Translations under genes and position numbers: made by a program
The notes under the pieces: model-generated
Database searches by the model: none
The model's input: only the letters and a program-made list of their open reading frames with translations
What the model was told of the DNA's origin: nothing
In this document: piece after piece, positions 34,791 through 44,749 of the stretch
How positions within the stretch are numbered: position 1 is the first letter of the stretch
Layout of the letters: every line of letters begins with the position of its first letter
Source of the DNA: Monoplex corrugatus
Lineage: Eukaryota > Mollusca > Gastropoda > Littorinimorpha > Ranellidae
NCBI GenBank assembly: GCA_030674185.1
Contig: CM060312.1
Coordinates: 2,839,393-2,903,392, forward strand
Direction of reading: 5' to 3'
Length of the DNA stretch: 64,000 nt

Positions 34791-35329
34791 TGGCATGAAA
34801 TGAAGCTGTTAGCTTTGATTCATAGGTGTCAGTTGCCCGTGCTACATTTATTTTGTAGCGTGTTCTGCGTTTGTCACAAAAATGTTATGCTGCTACACTT
34901 TGCGATGAAATGTTGTGGGGTGGGGGTGGGGAAGCAAAAACAAAAATAAATGTGCCATGAATTAAGTGATGGGTTAAATGAAACCAAGGAACAGAGAGCT
35001 TTAGGCTGTCTCATCCAAAAAGGAAAAAAAAAGAAAAAGAGAGAAGGCCAAGTTAACTAAAGGAAGAAAGAAAAAGCAGAGGAAAAATTGTTAGAGATAT
35101 GATTTTGCTGCCTTATCAATTGGTTTTGTTGTCAGCCATTTTGATCTTTTTTTGTTGTAGGTTTAAGTCAAAATCATGATAGCTAATGAGATTTCAGTCT
35201 TCATATTGTGCAGTTACCAGTGCTGTACTTAAATTCAGAATGATACACTTCAAATTCTCAGACTGTCACACTTTGTGGTTTCTGGGCCTTCACAGCTCTG
35301 CTGTTAAAATGTAGTTCTGTGTTGTGGGC

Positions 35330-35996
35330 GACTTGCATGGCTTGTGTCCTGATTGCTAGTGACATGTCATGACTTGTATGGCTTGTGTCCTGATTGCCAG
35401 TGACATGTGGGTGACTTGTATGGCTTGTGTCCTGATTGCCAGTGACATGTCATCACTTGTATGGCTTGTGTCCTGATTGCCAGTGACATGTCATGACATG
35501 TATGGCTTGTGTCCTGATTGCCAGTGATATGTGGATGACTTGTATGGCTTGAGTCCTGATTGCCAGTTACATGTTGTGGGTGACTTGAATGGCTTGTGTC
35601 CTGATTGCCATGACATGTGGGTGACTTGTATGGCTTGTGTCCTGATTGCCAGTGACATGTTGTGGGTGACTTATATGGCTTGTGTCCTGATTGCCATGAC
35701 ATGTGGGTGACTTGTATGGCTTGAGTCCTGATTGCCAGTGACATGTCGGTGACTTGTATGGCTTGTGTCCTGATTGCCAGTGACATGTCGGTGACTTGTA
35801 TGGCTTGAGTCCTGATTGCCAGTGACATGTCGGTGACTTGTATGGCTTGTGTCCTGATTGCCAGTGACATGTCAGTGACTTGATGGCTTGTGTCCTGATT
35901 GCCAGTGACATGTTGGTGACTTGTATGGCTTGAGTCCTGATTGCCAGTGACATGTCGGTGACTTGTATGGCTTGAGTCCTGATTGCCAGTGACATA
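35330..35996. repeat. Minisatellite, 42-bp unit (about 15 copies)
   Basis: Unit contains GGCTTGTGTCCTGATTGCCA and GTGACATGTCGGTGACTTG. Some units are shortened or extended by 1-5 bases. The frame read on the minus strand, with repeated TSHTSH-like motifs, is an artefact. Confidence 0.94.
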
Positions 35997-37469
35997 TACT
36001 TCTTGGTTCACATTTGTCAGTGGCTTGTGTACTTTATTCACATTTGTCAGTGACTCCTGTTGTGAATTAGTGTGTCGTGAAGTAGTGTAGGCCTAGGGTG
36101 TTTTGTTCAGAGGTGTAGGAACTTTGTTAATGAATTGTAGAGAATGGATTGCTATATTGAGAATCATGCAGTGTACAGTGATACATATGTCTGATTGTAT
36201 GTATGTATATGCTTGTCATCATAACTTGCTGCTTTGCCTTTTGTTTCTGCAACAACTGTTTGCTTAGACATGTCTGAATGGGCATTGTGTCTCTGTGTGT
36301 GTGCACTGTTTTCCATTTAGTTTGAGGGTGATTTTTTTTTTGATTGGTTGGTTGAACTGTTTTCCATGTTCTTTTTTTTTATAAAGGCTACATTTTTTCT
36401 GCCATTCATAAATAATAGCAAATGGATTAACATATGTTTATAGGTGAGCCTGAAAACAGCAAACAGAAAATGAGGAGATGAATGATAATATAGACACTTC
36501 AAGTTTAACTATCAACATATTTAAAGACAGTAACAGTTGACTGTTTATGGAATCATTTTTAGCAGATTATGTTGTCAGCTGAACAGCATTTTACATGCTT
36601 ACATACAAGTAAATACCAGCAAATAATATTGCAGGCTTACCCAGTGGTCTATACAAATATTACATGGGTAATGAGGTTGAGGTGGCTGAAAGGTAAATCG
36701 GTTCAGTTCATATTGTTGTAACCCTACTGAGCACTAAAAGGTCATATGAGGGGCTGTCACCATATCACTAACAACAATCACAAATTGAAAACTATCATTG
36801 CTTCAAGAGGAATGACATCAGTGTTTCACATTTTCAGATCCCACTCAAAACAGACCTTTATGATTTTGAAATCATATCACACGGAAGAAGTGATTCCTTT
36901 TTACACCTTTCTGATCACAATCAATAATATGTTGGTTGCACAGAACTGAAACAGACAAAATGGTGGTCATGACTGGCATTTTGTTTCTGGCTGTTGCTGT
37001 CGACAACAGAACAAGATAATAGAAGGACTTCGCCATTCAAGACTTTCAGGGGAAACTAAATGTCTGAACTTCATGTAAATCTCATTTTTATGTTCGTTTG
37101 AAATGGTGAAGCAAAATATTCATACCGCTCAACGAGTGCTTGATGAAATTTTCATAGATGAACTCAGCACTACAGTGGTGAACATTTCAGTGATGGTTCT
37201 GACAGTGATTTATGTAATTCCAACAAAAATATTGTCAGAATTGGTGACAGTGATATGTTGAATGGTGATGCTTGTTCACTGTTGGTGAGAAACAATCAAA
37301 ACGTTTTTGGTGCCAGTTTACATAGACTTAGTTGCATTGAATATTTAAATACCGTTTTGCAACAGACATTTGCACAATGTATCAAGCAATTATGTGTATA
37401 CAATTTCACATTTTTAGACAAATGTGTTGTGAAACAAATATGTAAGAGGATTGTATGTGACAACCTGTA

Positions 37470-38818
37470 GTGTTGACTGCAACAGTCAGAATTACTTGGT
37501 CCAGGGGCAGCAAACTCTGCAGATATTGTGTAGTCAGAAATGTGTTAGGAAAGCAAAACACATTGACTGCAGCAGTCAGAATTACTTGGTCCAGGGGCAG
37601 CAAACTCAGCAGATATTGTGTAGTCAACTATGTGTTATGAAAGCAAAACACATTGACTGCAACAGTCAGAATTACTTGGTCCAGGGGCAGCAAACTCTGC
37701 AGATATTGTGTAGTCAGAAATGTGTTAGGAAAGCAAAACACATTGACTGCAACAGTCAGAATTACTTGGTCCAGGGGCAGCAAACTCAGCAGATATTGTG
37801 TAGTCAGAAATGTGTTAGGAAAGCAAAACACATTGACTGCAACAGTCAGAATTACTTGGTCCAGGGGCAGCAAACTCAGCAGATATTGTTTAGTCAGAAA
37901 TGTGTTAGGAAAGCAAAACACATTGACTGCAACAGTCAGAATTACTTGGTCCAGGGGCAGCAACCTTAACAGATATTGTGTAGTAGCTATGTGTTAGGAA
38001 AGCGAAACACATTGACTGCAACAATCAGAATTACTTGGTCCAGGGGCAGCAAACTCTGCAGATATTGTGTAGTCAGCTATGTGTTAGGAAAGCAAAACAC
38101 ATTGACTGCAACAGTCAGAATTACGTGGTCCAGGGGCAGCAACCTCTGTAGATATTGTGTAGTCAGCTATGTGTTAGGAAAGCAAAACACATTGACTGCA
38201 ACAGTCAGAATTACGTGGTCCAGGGGCAGCAACCTCTGCAGATATTGTGTAGTCAGCTATGTGTTAGGAAAGCAAAACACATTGACTGCAACAGTCAGAA
38301 TTACGTGGTCCAGGGGCAGCAACCTCTGTAGATATTGTGTAGTCAGCTATGTGTTAGGAAAGCAAAACACATTGACTGCAACAGTCAGAATTACGTGGTC
38401 CAGGGGCAGCAACCTCTGTAGATATTGTGTAGTCAGCTATGTGTTAGGAAAGCAAAACACATTGACTGCAACAGTCAGAATTACGTGGTCCAGGGGCAGC
38501 AACCTCTGCAGATATTGTGTAGTCAGCTATGTGTTAGGAAAGCAAAACACATTGACTGCAACAGTCAGAATTACGTGGTCCAGGGGCAGCAACCTCTGTA
38601 GATATTGTGTAGTCAGCTATGTGTTAGGAAAGCAAAACACATTGACTGCAACAGTCAGAATTACGTGGTCCAGGGGCAGCAACCTCTGCAGATATTGTGT
38701 AGTCAGCTATGTGTTAGGAAAGCAAAACACATTGACTGCAACAGTCAGAATTACGTGGTCCAGGGGCAGCAACCTCTGCAGATATTGTGTAGTCAGAAAT
38801 GTGTTAGGAAAGCAAACA
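37470..38818. repeat. Minisatellite, 90-bp unit (15 copies)
   Basis: Unit contains AGCAAAACACATTGACTGCA, ACAGTCAGAATTACTTGGTC and CAGGGGCAGCAAACTCTGCA. Because 90 is a multiple of three and the unit has no stop in some frames, the array gives a 289-codon open frame on + with a 30-residue period, and others on the minus strand. I treat these as non-coding: more than one frame is open, there is no non-repeat domain, and variants include TAG-creating changes. Two subfamilies lie in separate blocks: TTACTTGG units on the left and TTACGTGG units on the right from about 38100. Confidence 0.95.
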
Positions 38819-38865
38819 CTGTTCCACATGAACATCACAAAATAAGGTCTTCAGTTAGTGGTGTA

Positions 38866-39180
38866 AAATGTTTCTGTCTGGTGTTACGTCACTCCCAGCA
38901 GTCTGGTGACAGGGTTCACTATCCAGTTTGTTTCTGTCTGGTGTTACGTCACTCCCAGCGGTCTGGTGACAGGGTTCACTATCCAGTTTGTTTCTGTCTG
39001 GTGTTACGTCACTCCCAGCAGTCTGGTAACAGGGTTCACTATCCAGTTTGTTTCTGTCTGGTGTTACGTCACTCCCAGCAGTCTGGTGACAGGGTTCACT
39101 ATCCAGTTTGTTTCTGTCTGGTGTTACGTCACTCCCAGCAGTCTGGTGACAGGGTTCACTATCCAGTTTGTTTCTGTGCA
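38866..39180. repeat. Minisatellite, 60-bp unit (5 copies)
   Basis: Nearly perfect copies containing GTTTCTGTCTGGTGTTACGT and CACTCCCAGCAGTCTGGTGA. Open on both strands because the period is a multiple of three. Confidence 0.95.
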
Positions 39181-39185
39181 TGTTG

Positions 39186-39395
39186 ACACATGGAAACTAC
39201 ACGGTGATTCAGTGATAGACTGCAATGTATTGAGTCATTTTATTTCTGTACATGTGTATGTCATACAACACCAACAGTATGAGAAACTGCATTGTATTGA
39301 GTCATTTTATTTCTGTACATGTGTATGTCATACAACACCAACACTGTGACAGACTGCAGTGTATCGAATCATTTTATTTCTATACACATTCACAC
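39186..39395. repeat. Short tandem repeat, ~70-bp unit (3 copies)
   Basis: Three diverged copies sharing ATTGAGTCATTTTATTTCTG and ACATGTGTATGTCATACAAC. Confidence 0.85.
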
Positions 39396-40573
39396 ATGGA
39401 AACAACTGTGAATGTACAGTGGTTTACTATGGAACTGCTGCATACAACATTGGTGATTAGAATCAACAGTTCTGCCCCCAACACCACACACAGACACTGA
39501 TAACGTGATTGCTGTAGATGCACTGTCTGCTGTTGGCAGTGATTTTAGAATGGTTCCAGAGGTAATGGAATATTCAGGCCATAAAAAATCAACACTTCAC
39601 CTCCTCCACACACCTATAGATATATGGGTTGCTATGAGTGCGCGATTTACCAGTGACAATGAAATGGTCTGAACGTTGTTTAATGAAAGAATGAATGAGT
39701 CATTCAAGAAGTGGTGCTGAGGGCTGATGTTTTTTCTTCAGCTCTGACTGTGACAGTAAAACGGTCTGAATGTTGTTCTTGAGGGAATGAATGAATCATT
39801 CAGGTACTGGTGCTGGGGACTGGTTTTCCTTCTGCTGTGCCACCAGGTTTTCCAGCATGCGCTCGCACATCATTAGGCAGCGTGGGATGTGGAAAAACCC
39901 TGAAACAGTCATGCATACTATGTCAGGTTTGTGCGTCAGCTTACAGGTGTAATCGGTTCAGTATTGGGAAATGCGTGTGTTGCAGAAAACATTATCTGAG
40001 CCTGATAACTGCTTTATCTGGAAATGTTAACTTCAACCGAAATACATCTTTTTTTTTTTTTCATCAATTAGTGATAGAGTGGAATCATTTAGATTCTTTA
40101 TTTGTCAACAGTTCTGCGTACAGACACACACATGCATAACCCTCTTCATCAGTTAGAACATGGTTGAATCAGAGAACTGTTGAAGAACTTGCATTGGTAT
40201 ATTTTGAGTAATTTTTCGTATGGGAACATTTGCATTTTTCTCCAGTGGAACACATTTAAGTCAGGGGTTGAGGTAGTTATTGGCAGTCAAATAAGCAAAA
40301 CAATAAAGATGCTTCATTTTCAACTGTAACTTGGAATTTTAGTCACCTTAAGGAAAATGAACATATTTTATGGGCGTTTTGAAAAATTTTCAGTGGTTGC
40401 TAATGGCAGTGGCAACCATATTGGATAAAAATAATTATTTGTGCGTGATGTAACTCTTGCAAGAATGTACCTTTTTGAATGGAACCGATTTTGTAACGTT
40501 TCTTTTGGCCAGCATACACACTCGGTCACAAACATCTTCAAGTTGTTGAAAATCAAATAAACTCAAAGTCATT

Positions 40574-40598
40574 GGGGGGGGGGGGGGGGGGGGGGGGG
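40574..40598. repeat. (G)n homopolymer
   Basis: A run of about 25 G following an AATAAA-containing stretch (AAATCAAATAAACTC). A G-run of this length is error-prone in assemblies and may form a quadruplex. Confidence 0.9.
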
Positions 40599-40769
40599 AA
40601 ATTTAATGACCCTTTCCACTGAACAATGATGAGGGATCATAATTTCCATATCACCCCACTTCAACATTTTCATGTCTTTGTCCTTTTTGGCTTTGTCCTC
40701 CTCTTGGCCGTGGTCATTTCATTTCATTCTGCATAGGCAATGCAAATGACACTGATGTGCATGCTTGTA

Positions 40770-40905
40770 TATGTGCTGACACTGTTTATGATAATTCACT
40801 GTTTTTGAATATTCATCATTGTATTCCTCAGCTGTTTTTGTATTGTGCTGACACTGTTTATGATAATTCACTGTTTTTGAATATTCATCATTGTATTCCT
40901 CAGCG
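40770..40905. repeat. Tandem duplication of ~70 bp
   Basis: Two nearly identical copies beginning GTGCTGACACTGTTTATGAT and containing TGAATATTCATCATTGTATT. Confidence 0.85.
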
Positions 40906-41399
40906 GTATTTTACAGATACATGAAAAGACAAGAGAAATCTGAATGTTTTAAGAGAATTATGCTGTTGCTAATCTGAATGTACAAGATGTTATTTGTAAT
41001 TATTGTGCTGTCTGATGCTGTAAACCGTATTACATATAAAAAATAATACTCGTCATTGTGTCAAGGTCATAACTGAACAGAATTTTGGTGTTATGTTTGT
41101 TGGAGAGTTGCATCCCCTTAAGCCAAGGACGATGAGCAGGAAGTGTTTCTAGTTGCAAGAAGTCAGAAATGGTGTACATCATAGTCTTGAACAAAGTCAT
41201 AATTGATGTACTTTCAGGTTGATGTTTCTAGATTTCTATACTTTACCCTGTACTTATCTGACTGTTCATGTGAGGCGCTGTGTTTGGATGTGTGAAAGAC
41301 GGATGTAAACTATCTTGTTATGCGTGTTCTGTCACAAAGTACCAATAAATCACTCCTAGATTTGACTGTGTCTTTTCAAGCTGTGTTTACAAACTGTGT

Positions 41400-42044
41400 G
41401 ACTGATGTGTGTGTGTGTGTGTGTGTGTTCGTTATTTCTTTTAACGTCTATTCACATATGTGCTTTTAGACGGGGGGTGGGGGGGGGGGGGAAGGTGTGT
41501 AAGGAATGAATGAATCTATGTAATCATGAAGGCATTGTATCAATTAAGGTAACAATTAATGTAACATCAAACAAATCAACGAACAAAAGAAAAACAATCA
41601 GAACATTATATCAGTCAGGCTTCATCGGATTTCTCGGGGCTGTGTGGGAGTTACAGGTATAAAACAATTGGGCTGAATCAAAGGAAACGACCTACAGGAC
41701 TGTGCAGTAAACGTCTAGCAATGTGTAAATACAGAGTGAAATCAGTATGTTTCTGTTTAAGTTTGTAAATGACGCAGAGAAGTAAGGTTGCATTCGCTGA
41801 CAACACAAAAGGTGATCAACTGTTATAAAATCACCACAGATACATTTGATGGTTTTACTAAATTTAGTTCGAAGTGAATTGAGAGTTAATCTGTAAGCTA
41901 AAGTTATCTCTTGTCTTGTAAAACCCTGGTAATTTACCGAGAAGGGGCGAAGGTCACATTGTGCTTTTACTTTGTTTTCTGATGTGTGTGTGTGTGTGTG
42001 TGTGTGCGCTTAGAAAAAGAAATGACAGTTGTGCATAAAAATGG
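41400..42044. other. Intergenic sequence between the convergent genes
   Basis: GT runs at 41407-41428 and 41981-42006 and a G-rich patch at 41470-41492. No coding sequence seen. The RENBP terminal exon would be expected somewhere below 44137 on the minus strand but I did not find it here. Confidence 0.4.
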
Positions 42045-42615
42045 CGTAATTAGCATATTAGTCAAATTGGTTAGCACATCAGACTTCTCATCAAATTGTG
42101 TGAGACCCATCCACCCATGGGATGCTGGGGACTCTTTCAGTATAAATAGTATCCCACCTTCTGGGAATTCTGTGCTAGAAATTTCCACTTTTCTGTCACT
42201 CTCTTTGTTTCTGCTTTGTTCCTTTTTCTTTCTATCATTTCTTTCTCTCATTTTCTGCCTTGTGATCCATTCACCTGTGTGTGTTTGATGAAGTCTTAAC
42301 ATATTTTTTCTTAGGATTAATAATTGGATACATGTATTAAATGCATTTGTTGGCTCTAGAGAAATGAGATGTGTGGAAGCAAAACTGTAGGTAAATTAGG
42401 CCCTTATCATATTTGTTTTAGTATCCCTAGTTATGTTAAAATTTGTATTCAGGTATGTTTTTTCAATCGCATGTGTGGTAAATTAGATGGAGTGGTCAGC
42501 GCCTGGGGCATCTCTTTAGATCATGTGTGCAAATGCATTGATATGTGTATTAAATTCCTTTTACTTTTTTCTTTGCTGTTGAAGTATTGTGTTTGTTTTG
42601 AAAGGGTTATAGCAG
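42045..42615 (+). mobile_element. SINE-B copy 1 with tRNA-like head
   Basis: The head carries a box-A-like ATTGGTTAGCACATCAGAC and a box-B-like TGTGTGAGACCC. The body matches the copy at 50779-51345 over several hundred bases: TTCAGTATAAATAGT, CACCTTCTGG, TTCTGTGCTAGAAATT, TTTTCTTAGGATTAATAATT, GTATTCAGGTATGTTTTTT and GGAGTGGTCA. The 3' end runs into a local tandem duplication at 42599. It is a SINE-type or other non-autonomous element. No coding capacity seen. Confidence 0.75.
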
Positions 42616-42818
42616 AGAGGTCAAACAGGGTTATATGATATCCCCCATTTCACCAGATTAGCATTGGAAGGCAGGAGATCATAAATATGTTAGGAATGAA
42701 ACTGATTGTGAAAGGGTTATAGCAGAGAGGTCAAACAGGGTTATATGATATCCCCCATTTCACCAGATTAGCATTGGAAGGCAGGAGATCATAAATATGT
42801 TAGGATGAAACTGATTGT
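42599..42818. repeat. Tandem duplication of ~110 bp (2 copies)
   Basis: Two copies of a unit starting GAAAGGGTTATAGCAGAGAG and containing CATTTCACCAGATTAGCATT, differing by one inserted A. Confidence 0.92.
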
Positions 42819-42819
42819 G

Positions 42820-44025
42820 AAAGGGGCCATATGCCACAGGCCATTCCACCTTAGATGTCTTTGGAGGATATTTTCCCCAAGTCATCTGCTGCCCCTGTTG
42901 GCCTTGCTGAACTGCTTTCTGGAGTCTTGTGGCATCCTCTTCTTTCTTCATTTTTGTATAATCATATCTCTTTTTGCCTTCCTGTTGGCCTTTGACCACC
43001 ATTACATTTTTGTTGGTCCCAGTCCCTGTCTGTTGGTCTGCATGTGCCCTATTATTTCTCTGACCATGAGGTTTCCTTTTGCTGTGAGTCCTCAGCTTGG
43101 GCTGGATTGACCTCACAACCTTGTCTCCAGTGCCTTCAAGCATGCTAAGAAGCCTGACTTTTCCTGCCTTGTGCTCCTCAATAATGGATTTTAGGGGTAG
43201 CTTCAGCTTTGCCTGGCGACAATACAGCGCAACGTAAGAGAGACTGGGTGGGACACCAAGCCATCTCCTTGTGTATTTGTTAATTTTGGCCTCCATTGAT
43301 TCCACTGTGCTAGGGCAGATACCGTTTATCACAAAGGCCAGAGGAGCTTTGAAATCAGCATGAACTGCAGGCACCATACTTTGTACTTGCCAAGAAATCC
43401 ACAGCCTGCAAACTTTTACCTGCAAACTTTGTGTTGCCATATGCTTGGTTTCTTTACCCCTTTGTGTATCTTTCAGGGGGTCATCATACCGCCATGGAGG
43501 CTTTTCACTGGTTCTTCTGTCTGTTGGAATGGACTGGTTGGCCACAGTAAACTTCACTGTTTCGTCCACTTTACTTTTCCTCAGTGAGACGCCCTTTGAC
43601 TTTTTCAGTTTGAAATATTCTAGATGTGGTGACATTGTCCAACTGCTTCAGGATCCCACATGTCTCTTCTTTTTTGTGGAAAGCACTGTCGTGTCATCCA
43701 TGAAGGCTTTTAGAGGGGGCATAGTATTTGTGTCCGAGGTCAGCTGGGCCTGAAGTCCTCACTGCTGCTTTCAAGATGACCATTGCTAACACGAACAGTA
43801 CTGGAGAAAGTGCACAGCCATGGCTATGCCTACTTCCAAATTCATCCAATCTGTAGTGTGTTTTTTTGTGGAGAATGGCATTGAGAAGCCACGGAAATAC
43901 TTCTCCAGCATTTCTTGGATGTTCTTTGGGACGTGATACATCTCCAGGGCCAGGTGAATCGCCTTGTGCGGGACTGATCCATACGTATTTGCCAGATCAA
44001 GCCACACCATGTCAAGGTCCTTCTC
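42820..44025 (-). pseudogene. Degenerate reverse transcriptase of a further non-LTR family
   Basis: On the minus strand, reading from 44025 down: VWLDLANTYGSVPHKAIHLA (RT motif A region), DWMNLEVGI, a decayed region with FMDDTTVLS at the catalytic box (tyrosine replaced by phenylalanine and methionine, as in its relatives), and then a long open frame with WPVA-to-SLR/KSK segments, INKYTRRWLGVPPSLSYVAL and LPLKSIIEEHKAGKVRLLSM. This motif series is typical of a widespread, poorly named RT family of invertebrates and fish. Frames are broken around 43640-43850, so it is dead. It lies just beyond the last RENBP exon found, in the same orientation. Confidence 0.82.
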
Positions 44026-44029
44026 GTTT

Positions 44030-44160
44030 TAGCTTTTATCAACCTTTCCAAGGAATCCCTTTGAATCAGTATGTGTGTGTAATACTGACCTTTCCAAGGA
44101 TCACCTTTAAGTTGATGTGTGTGTATATATACTGACCTTTCCAAGGACCCCCTTTGAATC
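44030..44160 (-). repeat. Triplicated exon end plus splice donor, ~47-bp period
   Basis: Three copies of a segment containing CCTTGGAAAGGTCAGTAT. Each copy includes the last ~20 coding bases of the RENBP exon and the first ~27 bases of its intron. The first (44137) is the in-frame one. The third has GGTTGA in place of GGTCAG, so it has lost the donor. Confidence 0.85.
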
Positions 44161-44223
44161 GGTGTGTGACCTCTCCCCTTCTGTTTAGGTAACCATACCA
44201 CTCTCCGTGTGTCTTGTCCACAA

Positions 44224-44224
<1 letters not shown>
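44137..44224 (-). CDS. RENBP: RENBP exon (GEWYGYL / GGPWKG)
   Basis: 88 bases, phase 0 in and one base out. Encodes [19 protein letters not shown] and then KGGPWK, matching the conserved GEWFGYL and GGPFKG region near the C terminus of the family. The acceptor is TGTGTGCAG, preceded by a long CA run on the plus strand (44229-44278). The donor AAAG/GTCAGT is repeated twice more downstream, together with the exon end (see the 44030-44160 repeat). The following exon, which should carry the CFHVPR motif with one of the catalytic histidines, was not found. Confidence 0.88.
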
Positions 44225-44284
<60 letters not shown>

Positions 44285-44681
44285 AGACACTGTTTAAGGA
44301 CCTCCCCTGTGTGACATCCTTCTCCTCCCTAACCCCCCTTCCCATGGAGAGAACACTGACCGGGTGTTCCGTAAACAAACTGCTCAGTAAGCAAAAGTGT
44401 GTAAGTCCCTCTTTAGATGGTGTGCAACTTCTTTTAGCCTGTTATGTATGGTATCAATATTTCTCTTTGTGTCCACAAACAGCACACAGTCAGACTGATG
44501 TGTGTCGATATTGCCAACAGTAAAAAGACATGTCAGTGTTAACAGCTGTGGACAATCTAACTAAAGGAAATTCTTCTTCTTCTTCTTCTTCTTCTTCTTC
44601 TTCTTCTTCTTCTTCTTCTTCTCTTCTTCTTCTTCTTCTTCTTCTTTCTTCTTTCTTCTTCTTCTTCTTCTTCTTCTTCTT

Positions 44682-44712
<31 letters not shown>

Positions 44713-44718
44713 GGAAAT

Positions 44719-44749
<31 letters not shown>

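Larger units (their letters stand above)
34272..41370 (+). other. Likely 3' UTR and downstream region of the LEM gene
   Basis: No coding sequence is supported here. AATAAA occurs at 34946 and more convincingly at 41345 (ACCAATAAATCACTCC), which is followed within 25 bases by a GT/T-rich stretch (GACTGTGTCTTTT), the layout of a real poly(A) site. If that site is used the 3' UTR is about 7 kb and includes the 53-, 42-, 90- and 60-bp arrays listed separately. This is an inference from sequence signals only. Confidence 0.4.

Noticed and set aside
38855..39186. Open frames on both strands of the 60-bp array
   Set aside because: Five near-identical 60-bp copies (a multiple of three). No non-repeat sequence supports coding.
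42760..43635. 291-codon minus-strand frame as a host gene
   Set aside because: Its motifs (WLGVPPSLSYVAL, LPLKSIIEEHKAGK) belong to a reverse-transcriptase family, and the frame is broken upstream.
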